Below, in pieces: positions 1-5,789 of a stretch of DNA of 10,174 nucleotides; the first letter of the stretch is position 1, and every line of letters begins with the position of its first letter. This DNA is from Patescibacteria group bacterium (lineage in GTDB: Bacteria; Patescibacteriota; Minisyncoccia; Sungbacterales; GWA2-42-14). The position numbers were made by a program, and so were the translations under genes. The notes below the pieces were generated by a model. That model made no database searches, was not told the origin of the DNA, and worked only from the letters and a program-made list of their open reading frames with translations. The stretch is from positions 1 to 10,174 of the forward strand of contig JAGXAD010000011.1 of NCBI GenBank assembly GCA_018971745.1. The letters are read 5' to 3'.

Positions 1-1
1 G

Positions 2-898
2 CATAACATTTGGAAAACTTGGGCGTTGATGGCCGGATTTTTCGTATTCGTCATTGCGGTCGGCTGGATTTTTTCGCAAGCCCTGCAAAGCCCGGGCATT
101 CTGTATTTCGCGGTGCTGTTTAGCGTCATAATGAATATCACAAGTTACTGGTATTCGGATAAAATTGCGCTTGCGATTAACGGCGCAAAACCGGTTGCTG
201 AAAAAGATAATCCGGAACTGTATCGCATTGTGGAAAATCTGGCGATTACCGCGGGTCTGCCTTCGCCGAAAATATACATTATTCAGGACGCCAGCCCGAA
301 TGCGTTTGCAACGGGCCGCGACAAATATCATGCCGCCGTTGCCGTAACGAGTGGGCTTTTAGAGCGGCTTGACCGTACCGAACTTGAAGCGGTGTTGTCA
401 CATGAGTTATCACATATTGGCAACCGGGATACGCTTGTTTCAACGGTTGTGGTGGTGCTTGCGGGATTGGTTGCGCTTCTGTCAAATTGGTTTTTGCGCT
501 GGAGCTTTTGGGGCGGAATGTCGCGAAGAAGTAACGATGAAGGCGACAGCGGCCAGATTCAGGCTATATTTATGCTGGTAGGGCTTATTTTTGCGATTTT
601 AGCGCCTTTGGTGGCGACATTGATACAACTTGCCGTATCGCGTAGGCGTGAGTTTTTGGCGGACGCTTCCGGCGTTTTGCTTACCCGTTATCCGGACGGT
701 TTGATTTCCGCCTTGAAAAAAATCGCGTCTGACCCTTCCCCGATGCGCTCCGCCAACACCGCAACCGCGCATTTGTATTTTGAAAATCCGTTTAAAGCGG
801 ATTCGGGTAAAGGCCAGCGAATTCCATGGCTCGTTAAGTTGTTTATGACTCACCCTCCTGTTGAAGAAAGAATTAACGCCTTACGGCAAAAAATATAA
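2..898 (+). CDS. htpX: HtpX-like membrane zinc metalloprotease (M48), 5' end cut by window edge
   Basis: HtpX is an integral-membrane zinc endopeptidase that degrades damaged membrane proteins. The frame is open to the first bases of the window and already reads KTWALMAGFFVFVIAVGW, the usual first membrane segment of HtpX, so the true start lies upstream and only about a dozen residues are missing. TTG at 26 and ATG at 29 are internal. The zinc site HELSH is encoded at 401-415 and the third ligand is expected in RRREFLADASG, about 80 residues later. Hydrophobic segments lie at the N-terminus, at about residues 138-155 and at about 180-203 counted from position 26. The family C-terminal signature THPPVEERINALRQKI ends the protein. 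Family assignment is secure. HtpX is often paired with LemA; a lemA gene is cut by the other end of this window. Confidence 0.95.
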   Translation, partial: HNIWKTWALMAGFFVFVIAVGWIFSQALQSPGILYFAVLFSVIMNITSYWYSDKIALAINGAKPVAEKDNPELYRIVENLAITAGLPSPKIYIIQDASPNAFATGRDKYHAAVAVTSGLLERLDRTELEAVLSHELSHIGNRDTLVSTVVVVLAGLVALLSNWFLRWSFWGGMSRRSNDEGDSGQIQAIFMLVGLIFAILAPLVATLIQLAVSRRREFLADASGVLLTRYPDGLISALKKIASDPSPMRSANTATAHLYFENPFKADSGKGQRIPWLVKLFMTHPPVEERINALRQKI

Positions 899-904
899 TT
901 TTTA

Positions 905-1022
905 CTTGCCCCGCACCAATTCTTGGAAACGACTTTCTGTAAAGATGAAGTGAGCCGAAGGCGTTTCCGCGAGATTATGTTTGAGGGGGAAAAACATTTA
1001 TTCGGAATTTGGTGCGGAGTGA
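905..1022. repeat. Inverted-repeat element downstream of htpX (MITE-like or structured spacer)
   Basis: CCGCACCAATTC at 911-922 is complementary to GAATTTGGTGCGG at 1005-1017 with one bulged base, enclosing about 80 nt. The left edge, CTTGCCCCGCAC, resembles the left edge CTTGACCCCGCAC of the inverted-repeat element before groES (7250-7387), so the two may belong to one family of small non-coding elements. Frame 2 is open through the stretch without a stop, but its translation resembles nothing I recognise until the HtpX-like tail begins at 1022. No target duplication is clear. Confidence 0.4.
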
Positions 1023-1081
1023 CGCATCCGCCGGTTGAAGAGCGCATTAAGGCACTTCAGGGGCAGACTGTTGCGTTATAG
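1022..1081 (+). pseudogene. Relic C-terminal tail of a second HtpX
   Basis: Frame 2, the same frame as htpX, reads THPPVEERIKALQGQTVAL and then TAG at 1079-1081. This repeats the C-terminal signature of the intact htpX just upstream (THPPVEERINALRQKI). The two copies agree at the protein level but differ at many synonymous positions, so this is an old or foreign paralogue and not a fresh tandem duplication. No catalytic region remains. Only the htpX stop at 896-898 separates the two in frame, so a C-terminally extended HtpX by readthrough is formally possible but unlikely. Confidence 0.6.
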
Positions 1082-1094
1082 TCACAGATTATTT

Positions 1095-1595
1095 ATGGAA
1101 AACGAAACATCGCGCTGGATTGCCAACGAAGAAGAACGCGCCGCAAAAAGCATACAAAGAGTGCGGGAAGCGGCTGAACAGGAGCTGCGGGCAATTCCCG
1201 TCAAAAAAGAAGGTGAATTGGTATCGGCGCGGCGCATAGAATTTAAAGCAATGTATGATGATGAGCTTCAGATCGCATTGAAGTTTTTATTGGAGCGGGG
1301 AAAAATAAATTCGGATGAGGCGGACGAGGCGCGTAAAAACGGCACGATCCGGATTTTTGAAGGATTGGTAATCAACGAACGGGGCAGGCAGGAAACGCAC
1401 TTGTTTAAATTTAAATACGCGCGTGAAGTTTTTAAATACGAAAAGAAAGTTGACGCGGACGGCAGAATCATAAGCTGGGGAAAAGTTCCGTGCGAGATTT
1501 CTGACAAGGATTGCATGGAGAAGCTGGAAAAACTTCCCGGATACGAAGATTTGGGATTAAAGCCGGAAAAATCGGAAAGAGCCGGTAACTCGTAG
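1095..1595 (+). CDS. Hypothetical protein, 166 aa, highly charged
   Basis: I do not recognise this protein. The frame is open from 1035, but the earlier codons overlap the HtpX-like tail in another frame, so ATG 1095 (MENETSRWIANEEERAAK) is the better start, 13 nt after that tail's stop. A TATAGT -10-like box at 1077-1082 would give a very short leader; no Shine-Dalgarno motif is seen. The first 45 residues or so are a Lys/Glu/Arg-rich helix, perhaps coiled-coil. Next comes a helical part (FKAMYDDELQIALKFLLERG), then a strand-rich part containing LFKFKYAREVFKYEKKVD, and an acidic C-terminus. There is no signal peptide or membrane segment. The stop lies 7 nt before the tRNA gene. Coding status is supported by length and composition like its neighbours; function is unknown. 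Confidence 0.7.
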   Translation: MENETSRWIANEEERAAKSIQRVREAAEQELRAIPVKKEGELVSARRIEFKAMYDDELQIALKFLLERGKINSDEADEARKNGTIRIFEGLVINERGRQETHLFKFKYAREVFKYEKKVDADGRIISWGKVPCEISDKDCMEKLEKLPGYEDLGLKPEKSERAGNS

Positions 1596-1602
1596 TTGAA
1601 AT

Positions 1603-1687
1603 GGAGAGGTCGCATAGTGGCCGAGTGCGTCCGCTTGGAGAGCGGATATGCCGCAAGGCATCGCGAGTTCGAATCTCGCCCTCTCCG
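1603..1687 (+). tRNA. tRNA-Ser (anticodon GGA)
   Basis: A complete class II cloverleaf. The acceptor GGAGAGG (1603-1609) pairs with CCTCTCC (1680-1686), with discriminator G at 1687. The D stem is GCA/TGC, with GG in the loop. The anticodon stem is TCCGC/GCGGA around loop TTGGAGA, putting anticodon GGA at 1637-1639. The long variable arm is ATGCC-GCAA-GGCAT, and the T arm is GCGAG-TTCGAAT-CTCGC. It decodes UCC/UCU serine codons. CCA is not encoded. The inverted-repeat-bounded island begins 2 bases after the 3' end. Confidence 0.95.
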
Positions 1688-1689
1688 AT

Positions 1690-1737
1690 CCGAAATTAAA
1701 AATGCCCAGATTTAAATCGGGACATTTTTAATTTCGG
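1690..1737. terminator. 48-bp palindrome at the outer edge of the left repeat, possible bidirectional terminator
   Basis: The two 24-nt arms (1690-1713 and 1714-1737) are complementary at 22 of 24 positions, with no spacer at the centre GATTTAAATC. The arms are AT-rich outside and GC-richer inside, and the inner stem is followed on the plus strand by CATTTTTAATTT, as in intrinsic terminators. It could terminate the tRNA-Ser transcript 2 bases upstream. It could equally be a recombinase recognition end, since it sits exactly at the island edge. Confidence 0.6.
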
Positions 1738-1910
1738 TACTTTTTGGTTAAAATCCGAACTTTTTTGACGAAAATCCGGACTGCGAACTTTGATTGCCGC
1801 GCTTCGCGCGGCAGAGCAGAAAACTTTTCCGCTCGGGCGGGCAAAAAGGAAGGGGTTTGGGGGGAAAGGAATTCTCGCCCCGCCCTCGCTTTTTCGCCGC
1901 CGCAATTTTT

Positions 1911-1933
1911 CGTATTTCGCTTTGCGAAATACG
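1911..1933. repeat. Hairpin at the inner edge of the left repeat, re-paired in the right copy
   Basis: CGTATTTCGC pairs perfectly with GCGAAATACG around loop TTT. At the matching place in the right copy (4729-4749) the stem sequence is different (GCCAGT/ACTGGC, loop TTC on the plus strand), yet it is still paired, and the flanks are conserved. Confidence 0.75.
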
Positions 1934-2019
1934 CCGCCAAGAAAAAGGATGTTGTGTTTGCCCCGCCTACCCGTGCGCACACAACAATTTTACCCCCCTT
2001 TTTTTTGCATATGTATCAT

Positions 2020-2025
2020 TATAAT
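2020..2025 (+). promoter_or_regulatory. Putative -10 box of the island operon
   Basis: A perfect TATAAT lies 47 nt before the Xre start codon, inside the left repeat boundary. The -35 region is only a T-run (about 1999-2006), so this is a tentative promoter. The rest of 1938-2072 holds a GTTGTGT/ACACAAC inverted repeat (1951-1957 and 1979-1985) and otherwise nothing recognisable. Confidence 0.4.
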
Positions 2026-2072
2026 ACACCATTGCCTAATAATGCAACAAGGGATACAATGTTAATAATTTT

Positions 2073-2280
2073 ATGATTGGAATATCAACAAAACTTGGTC
2101 AAAACTTAAAGCGGATAAGAACCGCTAAAAAATTGTCGCAAGGGGCAATCTCTCGAAAATTAGATGTTCACAGATCTTAATATTAGTGAGATTGAAAATG
2201 GAAAAAGAAACCCAACGCTTGCGACAATTCAAAAATTAGCCGAAGCCCTTGGTGTTTCGGCTGATGAATTGTTAAAATAA
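2073..2280 (+). pseudogene. Xre-type HTH regulator, split by a +1 frameshift
   Basis: The first frame reads LGQNLKRIRTAKKLSQGAIS and RKLDVHRS, then hits TAA at 2178-2180. The next frame resumes at 2179 with NISEIENGKRNPTLATIQ and KLAEALGVSADELLK, ending at 2278-2280. Joined, these are a complete Cro/C1-type helix-turn-helix of about 68 residues, so one extra base near 2176-2180 breaks the gene. Such small Xre proteins usually repress the operon they head, and this one ends 6 nt before the phosphoribosyltransferase start. It could be a true mutation, a sequencing error, or a programmed +1 shift (TCT TAA T resembles a slippery stop context), the last being least likely. If it is broken, control of the downstream toxin-like gene is probably lost or altered. 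Confidence 0.8.
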
Positions 2281-2286
2281 TTTTTT

Positions 2287-2871
2287 ATGGAATTTAATAA
2301 TATTCAAAATTTACAAGGACAATGGAAAGCGGGATGGGCGTTAGATTTACATACTATTTCAAGTACACCGCTCGATGAAAATCATTGGGACACTGTTAGA
2401 ACAGAAATCGGCGAACTGCTATATCAATTAAAATATTGTAAAGACATCAGCAAACTGCAACCCATAGCCGATATTTGTGTTGAGTTTTTGAAAACTAGAT
2501 TAGTTACACCTTATCTTGTCGCAATTATTCCTATTCCACCATCTGATACGACAAGAGCATTTCAACCAGTCTATGAATTGGCAAAAATTATTGGCGAGAA
2601 AGTAAAAATAAAAGTTGACTACGATTATTTGTTAAAGATAAAGGCAACAACGCAATTAAAATCTATTGAAGACCCCGAAGAAAGAAAAAAGATTCTTGCT
2701 GGCGCGTTTCAAATTAAAGATCAAAGATATGCCGGAAAGAAAGTGCTTTTGTTTGATGATTTATACAGGTCGGGCGAGACTATGAACGCAGCGACACAAG
2801 CGTTAATCAATGTTGGTCACGTGAGCAATGTTTATGTGTTTACAATAACGAAAACGCGGTCAAAAAAATAA
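2287..2871 (+). CDS. ComF-like phosphoribosyltransferase, candidate ShosT-type toxin
   Basis: A 194-residue type I phosphoribosyltransferase-fold protein of the ComFC/amidophosphoribosyltransferase group. The PRPP-binding loop is VLLFDDLYRSGETMNAA at about residues 153-169, with the Asp pair at 157-158. The ComF-like strand IIPIPPSDTTRAFQP lies at 80-94, and TTQLKSIEDPEERKKILAGA at 121-140 matches the ComF Q-L-x(n)-R-x(n)-GAF region. The N-terminal 60-70 residues lack the zinc ribbon of typical ComFC. It starts 6 nt after the Xre stop and ends 1 nt before the DprA-like start, so the three form one operon. PRTase-then-DprA order matches ShosTA, in which the PRTase protein is the toxin; that role is inferred here. 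Low G+C and no Shine-Dalgarno site set it apart from the host genes. Confidence 0.85.
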   Translation: MEFNNIQNLQGQWKAGWALDLHTISSTPLDENHWDTVRTEIGELLYQLKYCKDISKLQPIADICVEFLKTRLVTPYLVAIIPIPPSDTTRAFQPVYELAKIIGEKVKIKVDYDYLLKIKATTQLKSIEDPEERKKILAGAFQIKDQRYAGKKVLLFDDLYRSGETMNAATQALINVGHVSNVYVFTITKTRSKK

Positions 2872-2872
2872 T

Positions 2873-3907
2873 ATGCAGGATAATAAATATTTATTATACA
2901 AATTGAACAATATTGAAGGTTTTGGTACGAAAACCATAAATATTATTTTAGATCGTATTAAAATTAAAAATAAAACCTTGGACGAATTTTTTAATATCAC
3001 CGAAAAAGATTTTTGCGATTTATTTCCAGAATTTGGGAAGGGCAGATTTTCAAAAGTTAATTATGATTCACTTTTTAATTTTAATGATGAAATTATAGAA
3101 AAAGAATATAATCGTTTGATAGAAAATGGTATTAAGATAATCACCTTGTTTGATAATGAGTATCCAAAAATAATTATTAAAAAATTTGAAAATGCTCCCC
3201 CTCCAATTTTATTTTGCAAGGGGAAGATATCTTTATTAAACGCCAATAGTGTGGCTATTGTTGGCTCGCGAGATGTAGATATTATCGGACTAGGCGCTAC
3301 AAAAAAAATAGCTAAACATCTCGCCGAAAATGGCTATAATGTTGTTTCGGGCTACGCGAAAGGCGTAGACACAAACGCGCACTTAGGTGCGTTAGAGTGC
3401 GACGGAACGACTACCGCTGTTTTAAGTTGTGGTATAAATCAAATTCCTATTAAAAAAGAAATTCAAGAAAATTATAATTGGGAGAACGACCTATTATTGG
3501 TGTCACAATTTAAGCCGAATGAACCGTGGAGTGCCCGCAATGCTATGATTAGGAACAAACTTGTTTGTGCTTTATCAAAGGCGGTGGTAGTGATTCTTTC
3601 CGGTCCCGAAAAAGATCAGAATGGAAAAATGAGCGGCACTTTTGATGCTGGAAAAACCGCGCTTAAATTTGGTATTCCTCTACTCGTATTGTCTCCTAAA
3701 TTTTTCTCTTTTGAATCCAAGGGTAATATACAATTGATTAAAATGGGAGCAAAAGAAATAACAGATTGCCAAAAAGTAGCCGAGTTGATAAAATCAGATG
3801 TAATATACCCTAGCGTTGTTTACAGTCGACGATTAAAGTACTGTAAACAATATGACAATTCACAAACGCACCCGTCTGACCCCCATCCAACGGCAGGAAC
3901 TGTATGA
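2873..3907 (+). CDS. DprA/Smf-like protein, candidate ShosA-type antitoxin, C-terminus replaced by IS481 sequence
   Basis: A 344-residue DprA-family protein. An N-terminal helix-hairpin-helix (LNNIEGFGTKTINIIL, residues 11-26) precedes the Rossmann-like DprA core: VAIVGSR at 127-133, SGYAKGVDTNAHLGAL at 159-174 and ARNAMIRNKLVCALSKAVVV at 221-240. DprA binds single-stranded DNA and loads RecA in transformation; in ShosTA the DprA homologue is the antitoxin. The real protein ends near residue 313: an IS481 copy enters at about 3814 and the frame reads 31 foreign codons before TGA. Removing the element with one 4-bp target copy restores an in-frame end (last residues KNIQANLF, stop TAA at 4721-4723), giving 331 aa. 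The core fold is intact, so function may persist. The ATG is 1 nt after the upstream stop, suggesting translational coupling. Confidence 0.85.
   Translation: MQDNKYLLYKLNNIEGFGTKTINIILDRIKIKNKTLDEFFNITEKDFCDLFPEFGKGRFSKVNYDSLFNFNDEIIEKEYNRLIENGIKIITLFDNEYPKIIIKKFENAPPPILFCKGKISLLNANSVAIVGSRDVDIIGLGATKKIAKHLAENGYNVVSGYAKGVDTNAHLGALECDGTTTAVLSCGINQIPIKKEIQENYNWENDLLLVSQFKPNEPWSARNAMIRNKLVCALSKAVVVILSGPEKDQNGKMSGTFDAGKTALKFGIPLLVLSPKFFSFESKGNIQLIKMGAKEITDCQKVAELIKSDVIYPSVVYSRRLKYCKQYDNSQTHPSDPHPTAGTV
3816..3850 (+). promoter_or_regulatory. Inverted repeat over the IS481 left end and the transposase start region
   Basis: TTGTTTACAGT (3816-3826) is perfectly complementary to ACTGTAAACAA (3840-3850), with a 13-nt spacer. 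The second arm ends 1 nt before the transposase ATG. The first arm is the terminal repeat itself, so the second may be an extra transposase-binding site. Alternatively, the hairpin may hide the start codon in read-through RNA from the dprA-like gene, a trick known for other insertion sequences. Confidence 0.6.
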
Positions 3908-4658
3908 TGATTACCATACCAACCATATCCGTGTCTGCAATCTGATCCGGAAGTACCGGGTGTCTGCTCCCACGGTATACAAGATACTCCATAGGGGCAG
4001 GCAGCGGGACTTCAGTGTGCACAAGAGCATCAATGCTCGGTTTCGTACGATCCAGTATGGCTTGAAACGATTAGCAAAGGTTGAACAGGAACTGGAGGAA
4101 CGACTCAAGAAAGAATCAAAGCGTTACAACAAACAGTATCCGGGCGAGATGGTACATCTTGATACCAAACGGCTACCGCTTCTGGAGGATGAGTCGCCCA
4201 GAACTACCCGCGAATACTTGTTTGTCGGCATTGATGACTTCTCCCGAGAGCTGTATGCCGCAATCCTGCCTGACAAGACCCAGTATTCGGCAGAAGCATT
4301 TCTGAAGCAGGTACTGGATGAATGCCCCTACACCATTGAGCAACTCTATTCTGACAATGGATTAGAATATCGAGGCAATCCCGATACGCACGCCCTGATG
4401 AAGCTGGCCGCCGAACACCGGATTGAACAGAGATTCACCAAGGTACGAACGCCGAGAACGAACGGCAAGGCGGAACGGGTGATACGAACACTTATGCAGA
4501 TGTGGCACCGGAAGATGATTTTCAAGAGTCGAGCGCACCGCAGGGTTGAACTGATCCGCTTCGTGAACTGGTACAATACCGTCAAGCCCCACGCTTCCCT
4601 CAACAATCAGACGCCGCTTGAGACCTTAATCAACTACTTTTATCCGACCGAATTGTAA
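3852..4658 (+). CDS. IS481-family DDE transposase
   Basis: A 268-residue transposase. An N-terminal helix-turn-helix (LTPIQRQELYDDYHTNHIRV onward, to about residue 47) is followed by an rve-type integrase core. The catalytic triad is visible as D104 (GEMVHLDTKRLP), D168 (LYSDNGLEYRG) and E208 (RTNGKAERVIRTL); the stretch FVGIDDFSRELYAAILPDKT between the first two is typical of IS481. The C-terminal NWYNTVKPHASLNNQTPLET is the usual family ending. It is slightly shorter than many IS481 transposases but has no gap in the core, so it may be active. No Shine-Dalgarno site is evident. Its base composition is richer in G+C than the operon it interrupts, consistent with a separate arrival. Confidence 0.92.
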   Translation: MTIHKRTRLTPIQRQELYDDYHTNHIRVCNLIRKYRVSAPTVYKILHRGRQRDFSVHKSINARFRTIQYGLKRLAKVEQELEERLKKESKRYNKQYPGEMVHLDTKRLPLLEDESPRTTREYLFVGIDDFSRELYAAILPDKTQYSAEAFLKQVLDECPYTIEQLYSDNGLEYRGNPDTHALMKLAAEHRIEQRFTKVRTPRTNGKAERVIRTLMQMWHRKMIFKSRAHRRVELIRFVNWYNTVKPHASLNNQTPLETLINYFYPTEL

Positions 4659-4723
4659 ACAACGCTTGCTATTATTACAAATCAGATAATCAGAGCAAGA
4701 ATATTCAGGCCAATTTATTTTAA

Positions 4724-4954
4724 GGCGGCGCGCCAGTTTCACTGGCACGAAAAATTGCGGCGGCGAAAAAAGAAGCGGCGAAAGCGAGGGCGGGCAAAAA
4801 TTCCTTCCCCCCAACCCCCTTCCTTTTTGCCCGCCCGAGCTGAAAAGTTTTTATCAAAGTTCGCAGTCAGGATTTTCGTCAAAAAAAGTTCGGATTTAAC
4901 CAAAAGGTACCGAAATTAAAAATGCCCCGATTTAAATCGGGGTATTTTATTATA
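4724..4954 (-). repeat. Right copy of the long inverted repeat bounding the island
   Basis: The reverse complement matches 1690-1937 over its length, with small indels. It starts directly after the restored dprA-like stop (4721-4723), so the cargo fills the space between the copies completely. The inner hairpin is GCCAGT-TTC-ACTGGC at 4732-4746. The left copy's extra hairpin (1795-1813) is missing. The outer half of the big palindrome has diverged to TATTTTATTATA, where the IS1595 element has inserted. Confidence 0.85.
4925..4951 (+). terminator. Intrinsic-terminator-like hairpin at the outer edge of the right repeat
   Basis: CCCCGA (4925-4930) pairs with TCGGGG (4937-4942) around TTTAAA, followed by TATTTTATT. 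It would stop transcription leaving the island or the IS481 transposase gene. It corresponds to the central part of the left palindrome. Confidence 0.6.
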
Positions 4955-4982
4955 GGTAATTAGACGGTTTCGTAACCACTGA

Positions 4983-4991
4983 TGATATAAT
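4983..4991 (+). promoter_or_regulatory. Extended -10 promoter of the IS1595 transposase, predicted leaderless
   Basis: TGATATAAT (TGn plus a perfect TATAAT at 4986-4991) is followed by exactly 6 nt and the ATG at 4998. Transcription would start at or next to the start codon. No good -35 hexamer is seen, as is usual when the extended -10 is strong. Confidence 0.6.
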
Positions 4992-4997
4992 ACATCA

Positions 4998-5789
4998 ATG
5001 GTTATGCTGCGAATCAATGAAAATCGATGTCTGACGTCTTTTTTGCTCGGACGGAAGTGCGTTTTCTGCGGCCATCGTAAGTCATATCGGACCAGACGAG
5101 GCTACCGGAAGTGCTTCTATTGCAGGCGTCAGAAAAGTCTGAAACGATTACGGCGGGAGCTTTTGGTCATCAGTGCGTTCCGGCGACAGCAGACTGCATT
5201 GCTTACGGCTCACGACATCGGTATTCCGTATCAGGCGGTGAAGAATGTGTACAACAAACTTCGTTTGCAGATTATTCGGCAATGCGAACAGGAAGCAGGA
5301 AGAATGTCCGGAGAGATTGAATTGGATGAGGCGTATTTCGGCGGCAGACGCAAGGGCCAACGAGGACGAGGCGCATCAGGCAAAAGTGTCGTATTTGGGC
5401 TTCTGGAACGGGACGGGAAGGTCTATACGAAGGTTGTGGACGCGGTATCAAAGGAAATTCTCATGGACATCATCCGCAGGAGATCGCGCAAGGGTTCCGT
5501 GTATTATACCGACCAATTTCGGAGCTATAATTCTCTCAAACGCTACGGCAAGCATTACACCGTCAAGCATACAAAACTATTTGTCAGAAAAGGCAGAAAG
5601 CGGTTAGTCCACATTAACGGCATTGAGGGATTCTGGAGTTTTGCGAAGCACGGACTCTACAACTACCGAGGAGTTTCCAAAAGTAATTTTCCCTTGTATC
5701 TTAAAGAAATGGAATACCGGTACAATCACCGAAAAGACAATTTGCTCGATCAGCTTATTCGACTCTACTTTGGTTACGAATCCACCTAA
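4998..5789 (+). CDS. IS1595-family (ISXO2-like) transposase
   Basis: A 263-residue transposase. Near the N-terminus is a zinc ribbon with paired cysteines C21/C24 and C39/C42 (KCVFCGHRKS, RKCFYCRRQ). A helix-turn-helix-like part follows. The DDE domain then starts with GEIELDEAYFGGRRKG (D110), the family hallmark, followed by VYYTDQFRSY (D172) and HINGIEGFWSFAKHGL (N207, E210). The C-terminal LKEMEYRYNHRKDN is also typical. The stop codon TAA lies within the right terminal repeat. All key residues and both ends are present, so the element could be active. ATG 4998 is favoured by its distance from the extended -10 box; an in-frame ATG at 5004 also exists. Confidence 0.93.
   Translation: MVMLRINENRCLTSFLLGRKCVFCGHRKSYRTRRGYRKCFYCRRQKSLKRLRRELLVISAFRRQQTALLTAHDIGIPYQAVKNVYNKLRLQIIRQCEQEAGRMSGEIELDEAYFGGRRKGQRGRGASGKSVVFGLLERDGKVYTKVVDAVSKEILMDIIRRRSRKGSVYYTDQFRSYNSLKRYGKHYTVKHTKLFVRKGRKRLVHINGIEGFWSFAKHGLYNYRGVSKSNFPLYLKEMEYRYNHRKDNLLDQLIRLYFGYEST

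Larger units (their letters stand above)
1690..1937 (+). repeat. Left copy of the long inverted repeat bounding the PRTase/DprA island
   Basis: This stretch is an inverted, diverged copy of 4724-4954. Shared blocks in the same order, read on the opposite strand at the right copy, include TTAATTTCGGTAC, GACGAAAATCC, CTGCGAACTTTGA, GCTCGGGCGGGCAAAAAGGA, CCCTCGCTTT and CGCCGCAATTTTTCG. Differences are point changes and small indels. It carries three palindromic modules: a 48-bp palindrome at the outer edge, an 8-bp hairpin at 1795-1813 absent from the right copy, and a 10-bp hairpin at 1911-1933. Short open frames here look like chance products of a G+C-rich repeat. Confidence 0.85.
3814..4664 (+). 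mobile_element. IS481-family insertion sequence, about 851 bp
   Basis: The ends are inverted repeats: CGTTGTTTACA at 3814-3824 and TGTAAACAACG at 4654-4664, with looser similarity further inside. Flanks are CTAG (3810-3813) and CTTG (4665-4668), an imperfect 4-bp duplication; CTAG-type targets are known for IS481. The element sits in the last codons of the DprA-like gene, since the reading frame resumes at 4669-4723. A single transposase gene fills it and its stop codon lies in the right repeat. Confidence 0.8.

Noticed and set aside
1668..1687. Attachment site (direct repeat of the tRNA-Ser 3' end) for an integrase-driven island
   Set aside because: No matching copy of the T-arm/acceptor sequence was found near 4700-5800, and no integrase gene is present.
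1696..2076. Several overlapping open frames of 76-110 codons on both strands in the left repeat
   Set aside because: They overlap one another in all frames, have the low-complexity composition of a palindromic G+C-rich repeat, and resemble no protein family.
2873..3907. DprA-like gene as a housekeeping competence gene
   Set aside because: It is paired with a PRTase and an Xre gene in an inverted-repeat island with different base composition, which favours an accessory role; not excluded without phylogeny.
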